From Pseudonocardia sp. CNS-004 (GTDB lineage: Bacteria; Actinomycetota; Actinomycetes; Mycobacteriales; Pseudonocardiaceae), in NCBI GenBank assembly GCA_001942185.1, contig MKJV01000122.1, forward strand, positions 1 to 45,870: DNA of 45,870 nt. The letters run 5' to 3'. Below are positions 18,713-27,564 of the stretch, in pieces. A program made the translations under genes and the position numbers. The notes beneath the pieces are model-generated. The model made no database searches. It saw only the letters and a list, made by a program, of their open reading frames with translations, and was not told the origin of the DNA. How positions within the stretch are numbered: position 1 is the stretch's first letter; every line of letters starts with the position of its first letter.

Positions 18713-19462
18713 TCAGAGTCCGAGGAGGGGTTCCAGCCCGACCGTGAGGCCGGGGCGGTCGCGGACCGCGCGCACCGCCATGATCACCCCGGGCATGAAG
18801 GACGAGCGGTCGAACGAGTCGTGCCGGATCGTCAGCGTCTCGCCGGTGGTGCCGAGCACGACCTCCTGGTGGGCCACCAGGCCGGGCAGCCGCACCGAGT
18901 GCACGTGCACCCCGTCGACCAGCGCGCCCCTGGCCCCGGGGAGCTCCGAGGTGGTGGCGTCGGGCACCTCGCCCGCACCGGCCTCGGTGCGGGCCGCCGC
19001 GATCAGGGCGGCGGTGTGCACCGCGGTGCCCGACGGCGCGTCGACCTTGCCGGCGTGGTGCAGCTCGATCACCTCGACGGACTCGAAGAACCGGGCCGCC
19101 GCCTTCGCGAACTGCATCGCCAGCACCGCCCCGACCCCGAAGTTGGGCGCCACGAGCACGTGGCCGGGCCGGGACGCGAGCCGCGCGCGCACATCGGAGA
19201 GCCGCGACTCGTCGAACCCGCTGGTGCCGACGACCACCGCGACGTCGTGGTCGAGGCAGAACTGCAGGTTGTCCAGCACCGCACCGGGGTGGGTGAAGTC
19301 GACGGCCACCTGCGCGCCCGCGTCGGTCAACGCGGAGAGCGGGTCCCCCTCGTCCACGCGGGCGACGAGCGCCAGCCCGTCCGCCGCCTCCACGGCAGCG
19401 CAGACCTCCGTACCCATCCGCCCCCGCGCACCGAGCACACCGACCCGAATCTCCTCGCTCAC
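18713..19462 (-). CDS. dapB: 4-hydroxy-tetrahydrodipicolinate reductase
   Basis: 249 aa, second step of the DAP pathway after DapA, NAD(P)H-dependent. The Rossmann motif GVLGARGRMG is at 8-17, VDFTHP at 54-59, GTSGF at 79-83, and the catalytic HH at 135-136 with K139 in ELHHAGKVDAPSGT. The frame is intact and the length typical. It lies among the conserved minus-strand genes between the M16 peptidase/DUF456 genes and thyX, the same relative order as in mycobacteria. A gene-free spacer of about 445 bp lies upstream. Confidence 0.97.
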   Translation of the reverse strand: MSEEIRVGVLGARGRMGTEVCAAVEAADGLALVARVDEGDPLSALTDAGAQVAVDFTHPGAVLDNLQFCLDHDVAVVVGTSGFDESRLSDVRARLASRPGHVLVAPNFGVGAVLAMQFAKAAARFFESVEVIELHHAGKVDAPSGTAVHTAALIAAARTEAGAGEVPDATTSELPGARGALVDGVHVHSVRLPGLVAHQEVVLGTTGETLTIRHDSFDRSSFMPGVIMAVRAVRDRPGLTVGLEPLLGL

Positions 19463-19593
19463 GGCGGAAGGGTAACCAGCGACTTCGGATCACCCGGCAC
19501 AGGTGGGCCTACGCCCGACGCCTGGACGAGTGATGCCGACCCCGGCGTCGCGCAGTCGATCAGGATCGGTGAGCCGAGCCGGCCGATGCCCCG

Positions 19594-19655
19594 TGATCGC
19601 CAGAAATGGAGCCCCAACGACAGACCCGTCGCCCCACCTCCACTGCCGACGATCA
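19594..19655. repeat. TGATC-bounded imperfect palindrome, copy A1
   Basis: 62 nt; left arm TGATCGCCAGAAATGGAG, right arm CTCCACTGCCGACGATCA, central loop around CGACAGACCCGTCG. The loop matches the copy at 32843-32905 (CGACAGATCCGTCG). Confidence 0.6.
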
Positions 19656-19664
19656 ACCCGCACA

Positions 19665-19726
19665 TGATCAGCCGAAGTGGCACCAGAGCGCCACATCCGA
19701 CGCCCTCCAACCACCTCCGGTGATCG
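19665..19726. repeat. TGATC-bounded imperfect palindrome, copy A2
   Basis: 62 nt; left arm TGATCAGCCGAAGTGGCACC, loop around CCACATCCGACGCC, right arm AACCACCTCCGGTGATCG. The left arm and loop resemble the copies at 32772 and 32995. Confidence 0.6.
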
Positions 19727-19907
19727 CGACCCCGGTGGCCGACGCCCGGCAGGCCGGAGCAGCGCTGCCGTCCTGGCCGACGCAGCCGGCAACGTCATGG
19801 TCCTGGCGATATCACGCCTCCCGCCGCCGCGAGGGCGCTCGGGCCCCATTCGGAACGATCATGTGGTCGCGATCGGTTCCGAGACGACGTTGGGCGCCCC
19901 CCGAGGT

Positions 19908-20387
19908 CTAAGCGAAGACCAACGCCCCGACCCACACCGCCGCGGCGATCAGGCCGGTGGCCATCTCGATCACGATGCTCCAGCCGACGGCCCCCAGCGC
20001 CTTGCGGGTGGAGGGCCACGCGGCATCGTGCCCGCCGAGGCGGGCCAGCTCGGCGAGGTAGATGCCCAGCACGAACCCGATGAACAGCCCCACCACGGGG
20101 ATCACGAAGAACCCGATCACACCGAGCACGGCGCCCAGTGCGATCGTGCGGCCCGGCACGCCCGAATCGCGCAGCCGCCTGCCGGGCACCAGGTACTTCA
20201 CCACCGACCCGACCACCACGATCGCGACGACGATCCCCAGCACGATCCACGCCGTGGCATCGGCGCGTGCGACCGCCCACACCGCCACCCCCGCCACCAC
20301 GAGCACCAGCCCGGGCAGGATCGGCAGCGCGATCCCCACGATGCCGACGGCGACCAGCACCGCGGCCAGTACGGTCACGACCTCCAC
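19908..20387 (-). CDS. DUF456 family membrane protein
   Basis: 159 aa, almost entirely hydrophobic with four to five transmembrane segments. It opens MEVVTVLAAVLVAVGIVGI, followed by ALPILPGLVLVVAGVAVW, the usual DUF456 start; GFFVIPVVGLFIGFVLGIYL lies in the middle and ALGAVGWSIVIEMATGLIAA near the end. The frame is intact. Same strand as, and between, dapB and the M16 peptidase gene, but separated from both by repeat-bearing spacers. Function unknown. Confidence 0.85.
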   Translation of the reverse strand: MEVVTVLAAVLVAVGIVGIALPILPGLVLVVAGVAVWAVARADATAWIVLGIVVAIVVVGSVVKYLVPGRRLRDSGVPGRTIALGAVLGVIGFFVIPVVGLFIGFVLGIYLAELARLGGHDAAWPSTRKALGAVGWSIVIEMATGLIAAAVWVGALVFA

Positions 20388-20439
20388 GGCCCGATCATGT
20401 CACCACTCGCCCCACTCCCGCGCCCCATCACCAGACCCT

Positions 20440-20502
20440 TGATCAGCAGTTCGGCGCGAAACCCGACGGATTTCGACGGGTAACGCGCCGAAACAATGAT
20501 CA
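20440..20502. repeat. TGATC-bounded palindrome, copy C
   Basis: 63 nt; left arm TGATCAGCAGTTCGGCGCG and right arm CGCGCCGAAACAATGATCA, with a loop of about 25 nt that itself carries a short inverted repeat. Same length and borders as the A and B copies, with different arm sequence. It lies between the M16 peptidase and DUF456 genes. Confidence 0.6.
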
Positions 20503-20587
20503 TGCCCGCGGCACCGCCTCCGGCGGCCCCGCACGATGCGCGGCGCCACCGGCGACCCCTGAACCCCTCCCCCTGTCGGGCGGGGCC

Positions 20588-21929
20588 TCAGCTTCCCTCG
20601 GCCAGTGCCCGCAGCGAACCCGGAAGGTCCCGCTCGTCGTCGTAGGGCCCGACCACCGCCGCCGTGAGCGGCACCGTCAGCAGCTCCGTGGCGAGTGCCT
20701 TCACCTGGTCGCCGGTGACCGCGGAGATCCGGTCGAGGCTCTCGGTGATCGTGCGCTGCCGACCGTGGTCGAGCTCGGAACGCCCGATCCGGTTCATCCG
20801 GGACGGGGTGTCCTCGAGCCCCAGCACGAGTCCGCCGCGGAGGTTGCCCTGGGCGCGGGCGAGTTCGGCCGGGGTGAGGCCGTCGGTCGCCACGTCGGCC
20901 AGGACGGCCCGTACGACGCCGGCGACCTCGTCGAGGCGCTCGGGGGCACAGCCGGCGTACACCGAGAAGCTGCCGGCGTCGGCGTAGGCGGAGAGCGCCG
21001 AGTAGACCGAGTACGCCAGGCCACGCTGCTCTCGGACCTGCTGGAACAGGCGTGAGCTCGGCCCACCGCCCAGCGCGGTGTTGAGCACGGTGAGCGCGGT
21101 GCGCCGCGGGTCGTGGCGGGAGACGCCGGGCCCGCCGAGCATGAGGTGCACCTGCTCGGTGTCGTCGGGCCGCAGCACCAGGCGGGGCCCGGCGGCGAGC
21201 CGAGCGGCCGCCGGCCGCCGCGGGGGTACCGGGACGGCGGCGCCGCGCGGGCGGTGGCGGTGGCGAGCGCGGTGCCGACGAGCTCGACGACCTCGGCGTG
21301 CACCAGGTTGCCGGTCGCGGCCACCACCATCCGCGGGGTGGTGTACTCGCCCCGCCAGAACTCGTGGAGGGTCTCGCGGCTCATCCGCCGGATCGACTCC
21401 TCGGAGCCGATCACCGGCCGCCCAAGCGGGTGGTCGCCGAACAGCGCCTCGTCGAACAGCTCGCCGAGCAGGTCCTCGGGGTCGTCGTCGCGCATCGCGA
21501 TCTCCTCGAGCACCACCCTCGCTCGACCTCGACGTCCGGCGGCGCCATCGTGGCGTCGGTGACGACGTCGGCGAGCACGTCCACCGCGAGCGGCAGGTCG
21601 GTGTCGAGCACGTGCGCGTAGTAGCAGGTGTGCTCCTTCGCGGTGAACGCGTTGAGGTCGCCGCCGACGGCGTCGAACTCCTCGGCGATCTCGACGGCCG
21701 TGCGCCGCTGGGTGCCCTTGAACAGCAGGTGCTCGAGGTAGTGGGCCGCACCGGCCTGCAGCGGCGACTCGTCGCGGGACCCGATGCCGATCCAGATCCC
21801 GAGCGACACCGAGCGCACGCCCGGCACCGTCTCGGTGACGACGCGCAGCCCGCCGGGCAGTTCGGTACGGGAAACGCCGCCGGGGGTGGGAGCAGCTGCT
21901 CCCACCCCCGGCGTCAGCACGCCTGTCAA
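20588..21929 (-). CDS. M16-family zinc peptidase (PepR-like), two frame breaks
   Basis: About 447 aa, processing-peptidase-like. The inverted zinc motif HxxEH is AAHYLEHLLFKGT; NAFTAKEHTCYYAHVL, VLEEIAMRDDDPEDLLGELF and GGPSSRLFQQVREQRGLAYS are further family blocks and match mycobacterial PepR. Frames change near 21520 and 21225, each as one missing base. The TTG at 21929 overlaps the pnp stop (TTGA); the GTG at 21920 is an alternative. A 36-bp perfect palindrome at 21878-21913 covers the first codons. Adjacent to pnp as in other actinobacteria, so probably co-transcribed. Confidence 0.92.
21878..21913. terminator. 36-bp perfect palindrome at the pnp/M16 junction
   Basis: 18-bp arms without a loop (core GGGAGCAG/CTGCTCCC), 13 to 48 nt downstream of the pnp stop and inside the first codons of the M16 peptidase gene. 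Candidate pnp terminator, RNase site or translational control element. Confidence 0.6.
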
Positions 21930-24222
21930 CTGGGCGAGACCGCCTCGGCCTCGTCGTTGTCGTTCTCGGCAGCGTTGTTCGCCGGGGCGTCGCTCGCCGC
22001 GGCGTCGCCGTTCTCCGAGGTCGGGGCCGGCGTGGTGCCGTTGGCCGACTCCTCGGCGACCGGGATGAGGCTGATCTTGCCCCGGTTGTCGATGTCGGTG
22101 ACCTCGACGCGGATCTTGTCGCCGACCTTGACGACGTCCTCCACCTTGCCGACCCGCTTGCCCTGGCCGAGCTTGGAGATGTGGACGAGACCGTCCTTGC
22201 CGGGCACCAGCGAGACGAAGGCCCCGAAGGCGGCGGTCTTGACGACCGTGCCGAGGAACCGCTCGCCGATCTTCGGCAGCTGCGGGTTGGCGATCGCGTT
22301 GATCATGCCGATGGCCTCCTCCGCGGAGGGGCCGTCGGCGGCACCGACGTAGATCGTGCCGTCGTCCTCGATGGAGATGTCGGCGCCGGTCTTCTCGGTG
22401 ATCGAGTTGATCATCTTGCCCTTCGGGCCGATGACCTCGCCGATCTTGTCGACCGGAACCTTGATCGCCGTGACGCGCGGGGCGAACTGGCTCATCTCGT
22501 CGGGCTGGTCGATCGCCTCGCCGATGACCTCGAGGATCGTCAGGCGGGCGTCCTTGGCCTGCGACAGCGCGGCGGCCAGCACCTCGGACGGGATGCCGTC
22601 GAGCTTGGTGTCCAGCTGCAGGGCCGTGACGAACTCGGACGTGCCGGCGACCTTGAAGTCCATGTCGCCGAAGGCGTCCTCGGCGCCGAGGATGTCGGTG
22701 AGCGCGACGTAGCGGGTCTGGCCCTCCACCTCGTCGCTCACGAGGCCCATCGCGATGCCCGCGACCGGCGCCTTCAGCGGCACACCGGCGTTGAACAGCG
22801 ACATCGTGGACGCGCAGACCGAGCCCATCGACGTGGAGCCGTTGGATCCCAGCGCCTCCGACACCTGCCGGATGGCGTAGGGGAACTCCTCGCGCGTGGG
22901 CAGCACGGGCAGCAGGGCCCGCTCGGCCAGCGCGCCGTGGCCGATCTCGCGGCGCTTCGGCGAGCCCACCCGGCCGGTCTCACCGGTCGAGTACGGCGGG
23001 AAGTTGTAGTGGTGCAGGTAGCGCTTGTGCGTCTCCGGGCCGAGCGAGTCGATCTGCTGCTCCATGCGCAGCATGTTCAGCGTGGTGACGCCCATGATCT
23101 GGGTCTCGCCGCGCTCGAACAGCGCCGAGCCGTGGGCCCGCGGCACGACCTCGACCTCGGCCGACAGCGGCCGGATGTCGGTGATGCCGCGGCCGTCGAT
23201 GCGGACCTGGTCGCGCAGGATGCGCTGGCGCACGAGCTTCTTGTTGAGCGACCGGAACGCGGCGCCCAGCTCCTTCTCGCGGCCCTCGAACTTCTCACCG
23301 AGCGCGGCGAGCACGGCGAGCTTGACCTCGTCGAGCTTCGCCTCGCGCTCCTGCTTCGGGCCGATGGTCAGGGCGGCGGCGAGGTCCTTGCTGCCCTCCG
23401 CCTCCACGGCCTCGAACACGTCGGCTGGTAGGCCGGGAACGTGGGGTATTCCCGCGTCGGCTTCGCGGCGACGTCGGCCAGCTGCTGCTGGGCCACGCAC
23501 AAGCTGCGGATGAACGGCTTGGCCGCCTCCAACCCGGCGGCCACGACCTGCTCGGTGGGCGCCTGCGCGCCTCCTGCGACCAGCTCGATCGTCTCGGTGG
23601 TGGCCTCGGCCTCCACCATCATGATCGCGACGTCGTCGCCAACCACACGGCCGGCGACGACCATGTCGAACACGGCGCGCTGCAGGTCCTCGTACTGCGG
23701 GAAGGCGATCCACTGGCCGTCGATCAGCGCGACCCGAACGCCACCGATCGGGCCGGAGAAGGGCAGGCCCGAGAGCTGGGTGGACATCGACGCGGCGTTG
23801 ATGGCCAGCGCGTCGTAGGGGTCCTGCGGGTCCAGGCTCATCACGGTGACGACGATCTGGATCTCGTTGCGCAGGCCGTCGACGAACGACGGGCGCAGCG
23901 GCCGGTCGATCAGGCGGCATGTGAGGACCGCGTCGGTGCCCGGGCGGCCCTCCCGGCGGAAGAACGAGCCGGGGATCTTGCCGATCGCGTACATCCGCTC
24001 CTCGACGTCCACCGTGAGCGGGAAGAAGTCGAAGTGCTCCTTGGGCTGCTTGGACGCCGTGGTGGCGGACAGCAGCATGGTCTCGTCGTCGAGGTAGGCG
24101 ACGACGGACCCGGCGGCCTGGCGCGCGAGGCGCCCGGTCTCGAACCGGATCGTGCGGGTGCCGAAGCTCCCGTTGTCGATGACGGCACTGGTCTCGTGCA
24201 CGTCGTCCATGGGGTCGGTCAT
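21926..24222 (-). CDS. pnp: Polyribonucleotide nucleotidyltransferase (PNPase), one frame break
   Basis: Phosphorolytic 3'-5' exoribonuclease, about 765 aa. Two RNase PH cores (first: GTRTIRFETGRLARQAAGS and GDDVAIMMVEAEATTETIEL; second: SALFERGETQIMGVTTL and EFPYAIRQVSEALGSNGST), a KH domain (VDKIGEVIGPKGKMINSI), an S1 domain (GTVVKTAAFGAFVSLVPG) and an Ala/Asn/Glu-rich acidic tail. The frame changes near 23428, between TFPAYQ and ADVFEAVEAEG, as one missing G. The ATG at 24222 is preceded by GAAGGA; an upstream ATG at 24246 is less likely. Downstream of rpsO, the classic rpsO-pnp arrangement, with hairpins in the gap. Confidence 0.97.
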
Positions 24223-24291
24223 GTGGTCCTTCTTCTCGGGACCCACGCCGCACCGGCTGATCCTCGGCCTGGCCGGTCTTCGATCGAAGCC

Positions 24292-24311
24292 CCCGGGACT
24301 CGAATCCCGGG
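24292..24311. promoter_or_regulatory. Hairpin in the rpsO-pnp gap
   Basis: Perfect 7-bp arms CCCGGGA and TCCCGGG, 6-nt loop, about 70 nt upstream of the pnp start. The position suits a cleavage or control site on the pnp leader. Confidence 0.45.
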
Positions 24312-24384
24312 AGCCACTACCGAGGACCGGCGGATCGTCCGCGGCGGGCGTGGCGTCATGGAGTTGGCTGGTTGGGAAATCGGA

Positions 24385-24418
24385 GCCGGCCCGGACCGAG
24401 GAGCTGGTCCGGGCCGGC
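24385..24418. terminator. Hairpin immediately after rpsO
   Basis: Perfect 13-bp arms GCCGGCCCGGACC (24385-24397) and its complement (24406-24418), 8-nt loop, 6 nt beyond the rpsO stop. Attenuator or RNase processing site between rpsO and pnp. Confidence 0.65.
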
Positions 24419-24424
24419 GGAATG

Positions 24425-24694
24425 TCAGCGGCGGAGGCCGAGACGCTCGATCAGCGACCGGTAGCGCGCGACGTCGACCGACTGCAGGTACTTCAGCAGC
24501 CTGCGGCGACGGCCGACCAGCAGCAACAGGCCGCGGCGGGAGTGGTGGTCGTGCTTGTGCAGCTTGAGGTGCTCGGTGAGGTCGCTGATGCGCTTGGTGA
24601 GCAGCGCGACCTGCGCCTCGGGCGAACCGGTGTCGCCCTCGTGGACCCCGTAGGAGTCCAGGATGGTCTTCTTCTGTGCGGCGTCGAGTGCCAC
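24425..24694 (-). CDS. rpsO: 30S ribosomal protein S15 (uS15)
   Basis: 89 aa, normal length for uS15, which binds the central domain of 16S rRNA. Motifs: DTGSPEAQVALLTKRISDLT, LKLHKHDHHSRRGLLLLVG and RRRRLLKYL near the C-terminus. The ATG at 24694 follows a purine-rich GAAGGAAGAGG. Upstream of pnp, with a strong hairpin just after its stop; its own 5' leader region contains the giant inverted repeat at 24827-24997. Confidence 0.98.
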   Translation of the reverse strand: MALDAAQKKTILDSYGVHEGDTGSPEAQVALLTKRISDLTEHLKLHKHDHHSRRGLLLLVGRRRRLLKYLQSVDVARYRSLIERLGLRR

Positions 24695-24826
24695 GTGGTG
24701 CCTCTTCCTTCGTGATGTGCCGTGAGGCCCGCATCCCCTCAGAAGGGGGCGGAAGTCGGTGCACGGCCGCCACGGACTGCAGCCGGACCCGGTACACCAC
24801 GTTACCAGGCACGATGTCGCGCGGGC

Positions 24827-24997
24827 CGTAGGAGGGTCCTGAACAACTCCGGCCGTAGCGAGCGGCGTCCAGGTGGTGTCCTCGCAAGGCGGACGATCGG
24901 GCCGATACCGCTGTTGTATCGGCCCGATCGTCCAACGCGGCGAGGGCGCCGCCTGGGCGCCGCGCAGTAGGCCCGAGTTGTTCAGGGCCCTCCTACG
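24827..24997. repeat. 171-bp giant inverted repeat upstream of rpsO
   Basis: Two 82-nt arms (24827-24908 and 24916-24997) around a 7-nt loop, roughly 80 percent complementary. The outer 10 bp (CGTAGGAGGG) and inner part (GGACGATCGGGCCGATAC) are perfect. The right arm contains the stop codon of the XRE gene at 24993. Several differences are T on the left facing G on the right, which would pair as G-U in a plus-strand RNA but not in a minus-strand one. Could be a folding RNA, an attenuator or a MITE-like insertion; no flanking target duplication is seen. Confidence 0.8.
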
Positions 24998-25505
24998 CCC
25001 CCGGGCGACTCGCCGCTTGCCGCAGGATCTCGGCGAGCTCCGGGAACGTCGGCCCGAGCGCCGCGGCAGCCGCGGCCAGGCGGGCCGGCTCGGCCACCCC
25101 CCGGAGCACGGCGGCTGCCGTGCCGCCCCCCTCGTCGCGCGGCACCCGGTGCCCGAGCGGGCGCGGCCGCTGCGCAGGCCTGCCGTTCCAGTGCCAGTGG
25201 GTCTCGGCGACCTCGGCGAGCAGTTCGTCGACGGCGGCGCGCGATGCCGGGAGCCGCATCCGGTGGCAGCGCTGGTCGAGCAGCAGCATGCGCGCGAGCA
25301 CCGCCGGATCCCCGATCTTCACGCGGCGGGCGCTCACCAGCTGGCTCAGCATCGCCGGGCTGATCCCGAGCGTGCGCGCGAGCCGCGCCTGGGAGATGCC
25401 GAGCGCACCAGTCAGGCGGCGGACACGCTCTCCGAGCGGGGCGCCGTAGAGCCGGCGCTGCCGTTCCCGGTTGTCGATGAGCCACGAGCCCGTCGCGTCC
25501 GCCAT
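24993..25505 (-). CDS. XRE-type helix-turn-helix protein
   Basis: 170 aa. The DNA-binding helix-turn-helix is GERVRRLTGALGISQ followed by RLARTLGISPAMLSQLVSA, near residues 25-60; the remainder is Ala/Arg-rich and partly helical (ASRAAVDELLAEVAETHWHW; ELAEILRQAA). The ATG at 25505 (MADATGSWLIDNRERQRRLYG) is preferred over an in-frame ATG at 25562 in low-complexity sequence. It lies between ribF and rpsO on the same strand; its stop falls inside the giant inverted repeat. Target genes unknown; self-control or control of rpsO is possible but not shown. Confidence 0.75.
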   Translation of the reverse strand: MADATGSWLIDNRERQRRLYGAPLGERVRRLTGALGISQARLARTLGISPAMLSQLVSARRVKIGDPAVLARMLLLDQRCHRMRLPASRAAVDELLAEVAETHWHWNGRPAQRPRPLGHRVPRDEGGGTAAAVLRGVAEPARLAAAAAALGPTFPELAEILRQAASRPGA

Positions 25506-25570
25506 GCCCAGGATGCTCGCAGGGCCACCGCCGTCCCCGTGGGCGAACGGGAAAACCGGCACGGCGCAGT

Positions 25571-26500
25571 TCAGCCTGCCCCCAGCAGCTCCCGCGTGCG
25601 CGCCACGTCGCGGTCCATCTGCTCGACGAGCGCGGCCACGTCGGCGAACCGCTCCTGGCCGCGCAGCCGGTGCACGAAGTCGAGCGCCACCTCGAAGCCG
25701 TAGAAGTCCTCGTCGACGTCCAGGACGTAGGCCTCGACGGTGCGCTCCCGGCCGGAGAACGTCGGGTTGGTGCCCACCGAGATCGCCGCGGCCAGCGACC
25801 GGCCGGTGATCTCGAACCGGCCCGCGTACACGCCGTCGGCCGGAAGCGCGGTGTACGGCGCGGTGGCCAGGTTCGCCGTGGGGAAGCCCAGCTCCCGCCC
25901 GCGCCGGTCGCCGTGCACGACCACGCCCTCCACCCGGTGCGGCCTGCCGAGAGCGGCCGCCGCGGCCTCGACGTCACCCGCGTCGATGCACGCCCGGATG
26001 TAGGTGGACGAGAACGTGACGCCGTCGTCGGTGATCAGCTCCAGGCCCTCCACCCCGAACCCGAACCGCTCCCCGAGCCGGGTGAGCAGCGCGACGTCCC
26101 CCGCCGCCCGGTGGCCGAACCGGAAGTTGCGCCCGACCACGACGTCGGCGGCGTGCAGCCGCTCCACGAGCACCTCGTGGGCGAACTCGGGCGGCTCGGT
26201 GCGGGCGACGTCCGAGGTGAACGGGAGCACGCAGAACGCGTCGACCCCGAGCTCGGCCACCAGGTCAGCGCGCCGCCGCAGCGTGGTGAGCCGCGCGGGG
26301 TGGCTGCCGGGACGCACCACCTCGGCCGGGTGCGGGTCGAACGTCACGAGCGCCGAGGGGAGTCCGCGCTCCCGCGCCCGCTCGACCGCGCGCCCGATGA
26401 GCCGTTGGTGCCCGCGATGCACCCCGTCGAAGACGCCGACCGTGACGACGCTGCGCCCCCAGCCCGTCGGAACTGCCTCCAGCCCCCGCCAGCGCTGCAC
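25571..26500 (-). CDS. ribF: Bifunctional riboflavin kinase/FAD synthetase
   Basis: 309 aa, makes FMN and then FAD. The N-terminal adenylyltransferase shows VVTVGVFDGVHRGHQRLIGR, LVTFDPHPAEVVRPG, VVGRNFRFGHRAAGD and STYIR. The C-terminal kinase shows GRPHRVEGVVVHGDRRGREL, GFPTANL, ADGVYAGRF and SVGTNPTF. The frame is intact. It follows truB on the same strand, the usual actinobacterial truB-ribF-rpsO order, with an XRE gene inserted before rpsO. Confidence 0.97.
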   Translation of the reverse strand: MQRWRGLEAVPTGWGRSVVTVGVFDGVHRGHQRLIGRAVERARERGLPSALVTFDPHPAEVVRPGSHPARLTTLRRRADLVAELGVDAFCVLPFTSDVARTEPPEFAHEVLVERLHAADVVVGRNFRFGHRAAGDVALLTRLGERFGFGVEGLELITDDGVTFSSTYIRACIDAGDVEAAAAALGRPHRVEGVVVHGDRRGRELGFPTANLATAPYTALPADGVYAGRFEITGRSLAAAISVGTNPTFSGRERTVEAYVLDVDEDFYGFEVALDFVHRLRGQERFADVAALVEQMDRDVARTRELLGAG

Positions 26501-26604
26501 GGAACGAGCCTACGAAACGCGCGAGGCTCGCACGCGGCGGGTGCCCCCAACGCCGGCGAGGTGGCCATACTGCCGTGTCGTGCCGGTGAGGCCACCTTGC
26601 GGCA

Positions 26605-27483
26605 TCAGGAACCGGTGGCTGGGGCCAGGACCACGAGGGGGCGTGCCTGCGGGCCCTTGTCCGTCACCAGGGCCAGGGCGCGGCCGTCCGGTGCGAACAC
26701 GGCGTGCGTGCCCGGCGAACCGGTCGCGGGCAGGGCGCGGCCGTGGGAGATGTCGGCGGCCTGGACGGCGTCGAGGTCGCGGCGGGGGAAGGCCAGCGCG
26801 ACGGCCGCGTCCAGCGGGACCAGCGCCGACGGGTCGGCCTCCAGTGCCTCGAGGGTGCTCGCGTGCTCCAGGGCGAACGGGCCGACGCGGGTGCGCCGCA
26901 GCACCGTCAGATGCCCACCCACGCCGAGCGCTGCGCCCAGGTCGCGGGCGAGCGCCCGGACGTAGGTGCCCGACGAGCACTCGACGGCGACGTCGAGGTC
27001 GGTGCCGCGGCGGTCGAGCAGCGTGAACCGCGAGACCGTGACCGGACGGGCCGCCAGCACGACGTCCTCGCCCGCCCGTACCCGCGCGTAGGCGCGCTGC
27101 CCGTTCACCTTGATCGCGCTGACCGAGCTGGGCACCTGCTCGATCGCACCGGTCAGGTCGGCCATGCCGGCCGCGATCGCGGCGTCGGTGACCCCGCCCG
27201 CGTCGGCGGTGGCGAGCACCTCACCCTCGGCGTCGTCGGTGCGGGTGGTGACGCCGAGCCGGATCGTGGCCGTGTAGGCCTTCGTGTCGAGCGCCAGATG
27301 GCCGAGCAGCTTGGTGCCGCGGCCGACCCCGCACACGAGGACCCCGGTGGCCATCGGGTCGAGGGTGCCGGCGTGGCCGACCTTGCGGGTGCGCAGGATC
27401 CGGCGCAGGCGGGCGACGACGTCGTGCGACGTCAGGCCGGGGGGTTTGTCCACGATCACGAGACCGGGCACGGGGGCGTCCAC
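26605..27483 (-). CDS. truB: tRNA pseudouridine(55) synthase
   Basis: 292 aa, converts U55 in the T-loop of tRNAs to pseudouridine. The catalytic aspartate is D42 in GHAGTLDPMATGVLVCGVGR; KPPGLTSHDVV at the N-terminus, AYTATIRLGVTTRTDDAEG and CSSGTYVRALARDLG complete the TruB signatures. GTG start at 27483, intact. It is divergent from the ABC exporter operon that starts at 27565, leaving an 81-bp gap for both promoters. Confidence 0.97.
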   Translation of the reverse strand: MDAPVPGLVIVDKPPGLTSHDVVARLRRILRTRKVGHAGTLDPMATGVLVCGVGRGTKLLGHLALDTKAYTATIRLGVTTRTDDAEGEVLATADAGGVTDAAIAAGMADLTGAIEQVPSSVSAIKVNGQRAYARVRAGEDVVLAARPVTVSRFTLLDRRGTDLDVAVECSSGTYVRALARDLGAALGVGGHLTVLRRTRVGPFALEHASTLEALEADPSALVPLDAAVALAFPRRDLDAVQAADISHGRALPATGSPGTHAVFAPDGRALALVTDKGPQARPLVVLAPATGS

Positions 27484-27564
27484 GACGCGATTGTCTCAAT
27501 CCGTCCTCCGACCCCGGGAACACCGGATACCGTCGGCGCGGAGCGCAGGTCAGGGGGGCCACAG

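Larger units (their letters stand above)
19463..19907. other. Intergenic spacer with palindromic repeats
   Basis: No convincing gene. It holds two complete TGATC-bounded palindromes (19594-19655, 19665-19726) and one half copy whose arm ends near 19864. The dapB promoter should lie at its left end. Confidence 0.6.

Noticed and set aside
24285..24330. tRNA-like TTCGA/T-arm sequence near CTCGAATCCCGGG
   Set aside because: No acceptor stem, D-arm or anticodon arm can be drawn around it; it is a simple 7-bp hairpin in the rpsO-pnp gap.
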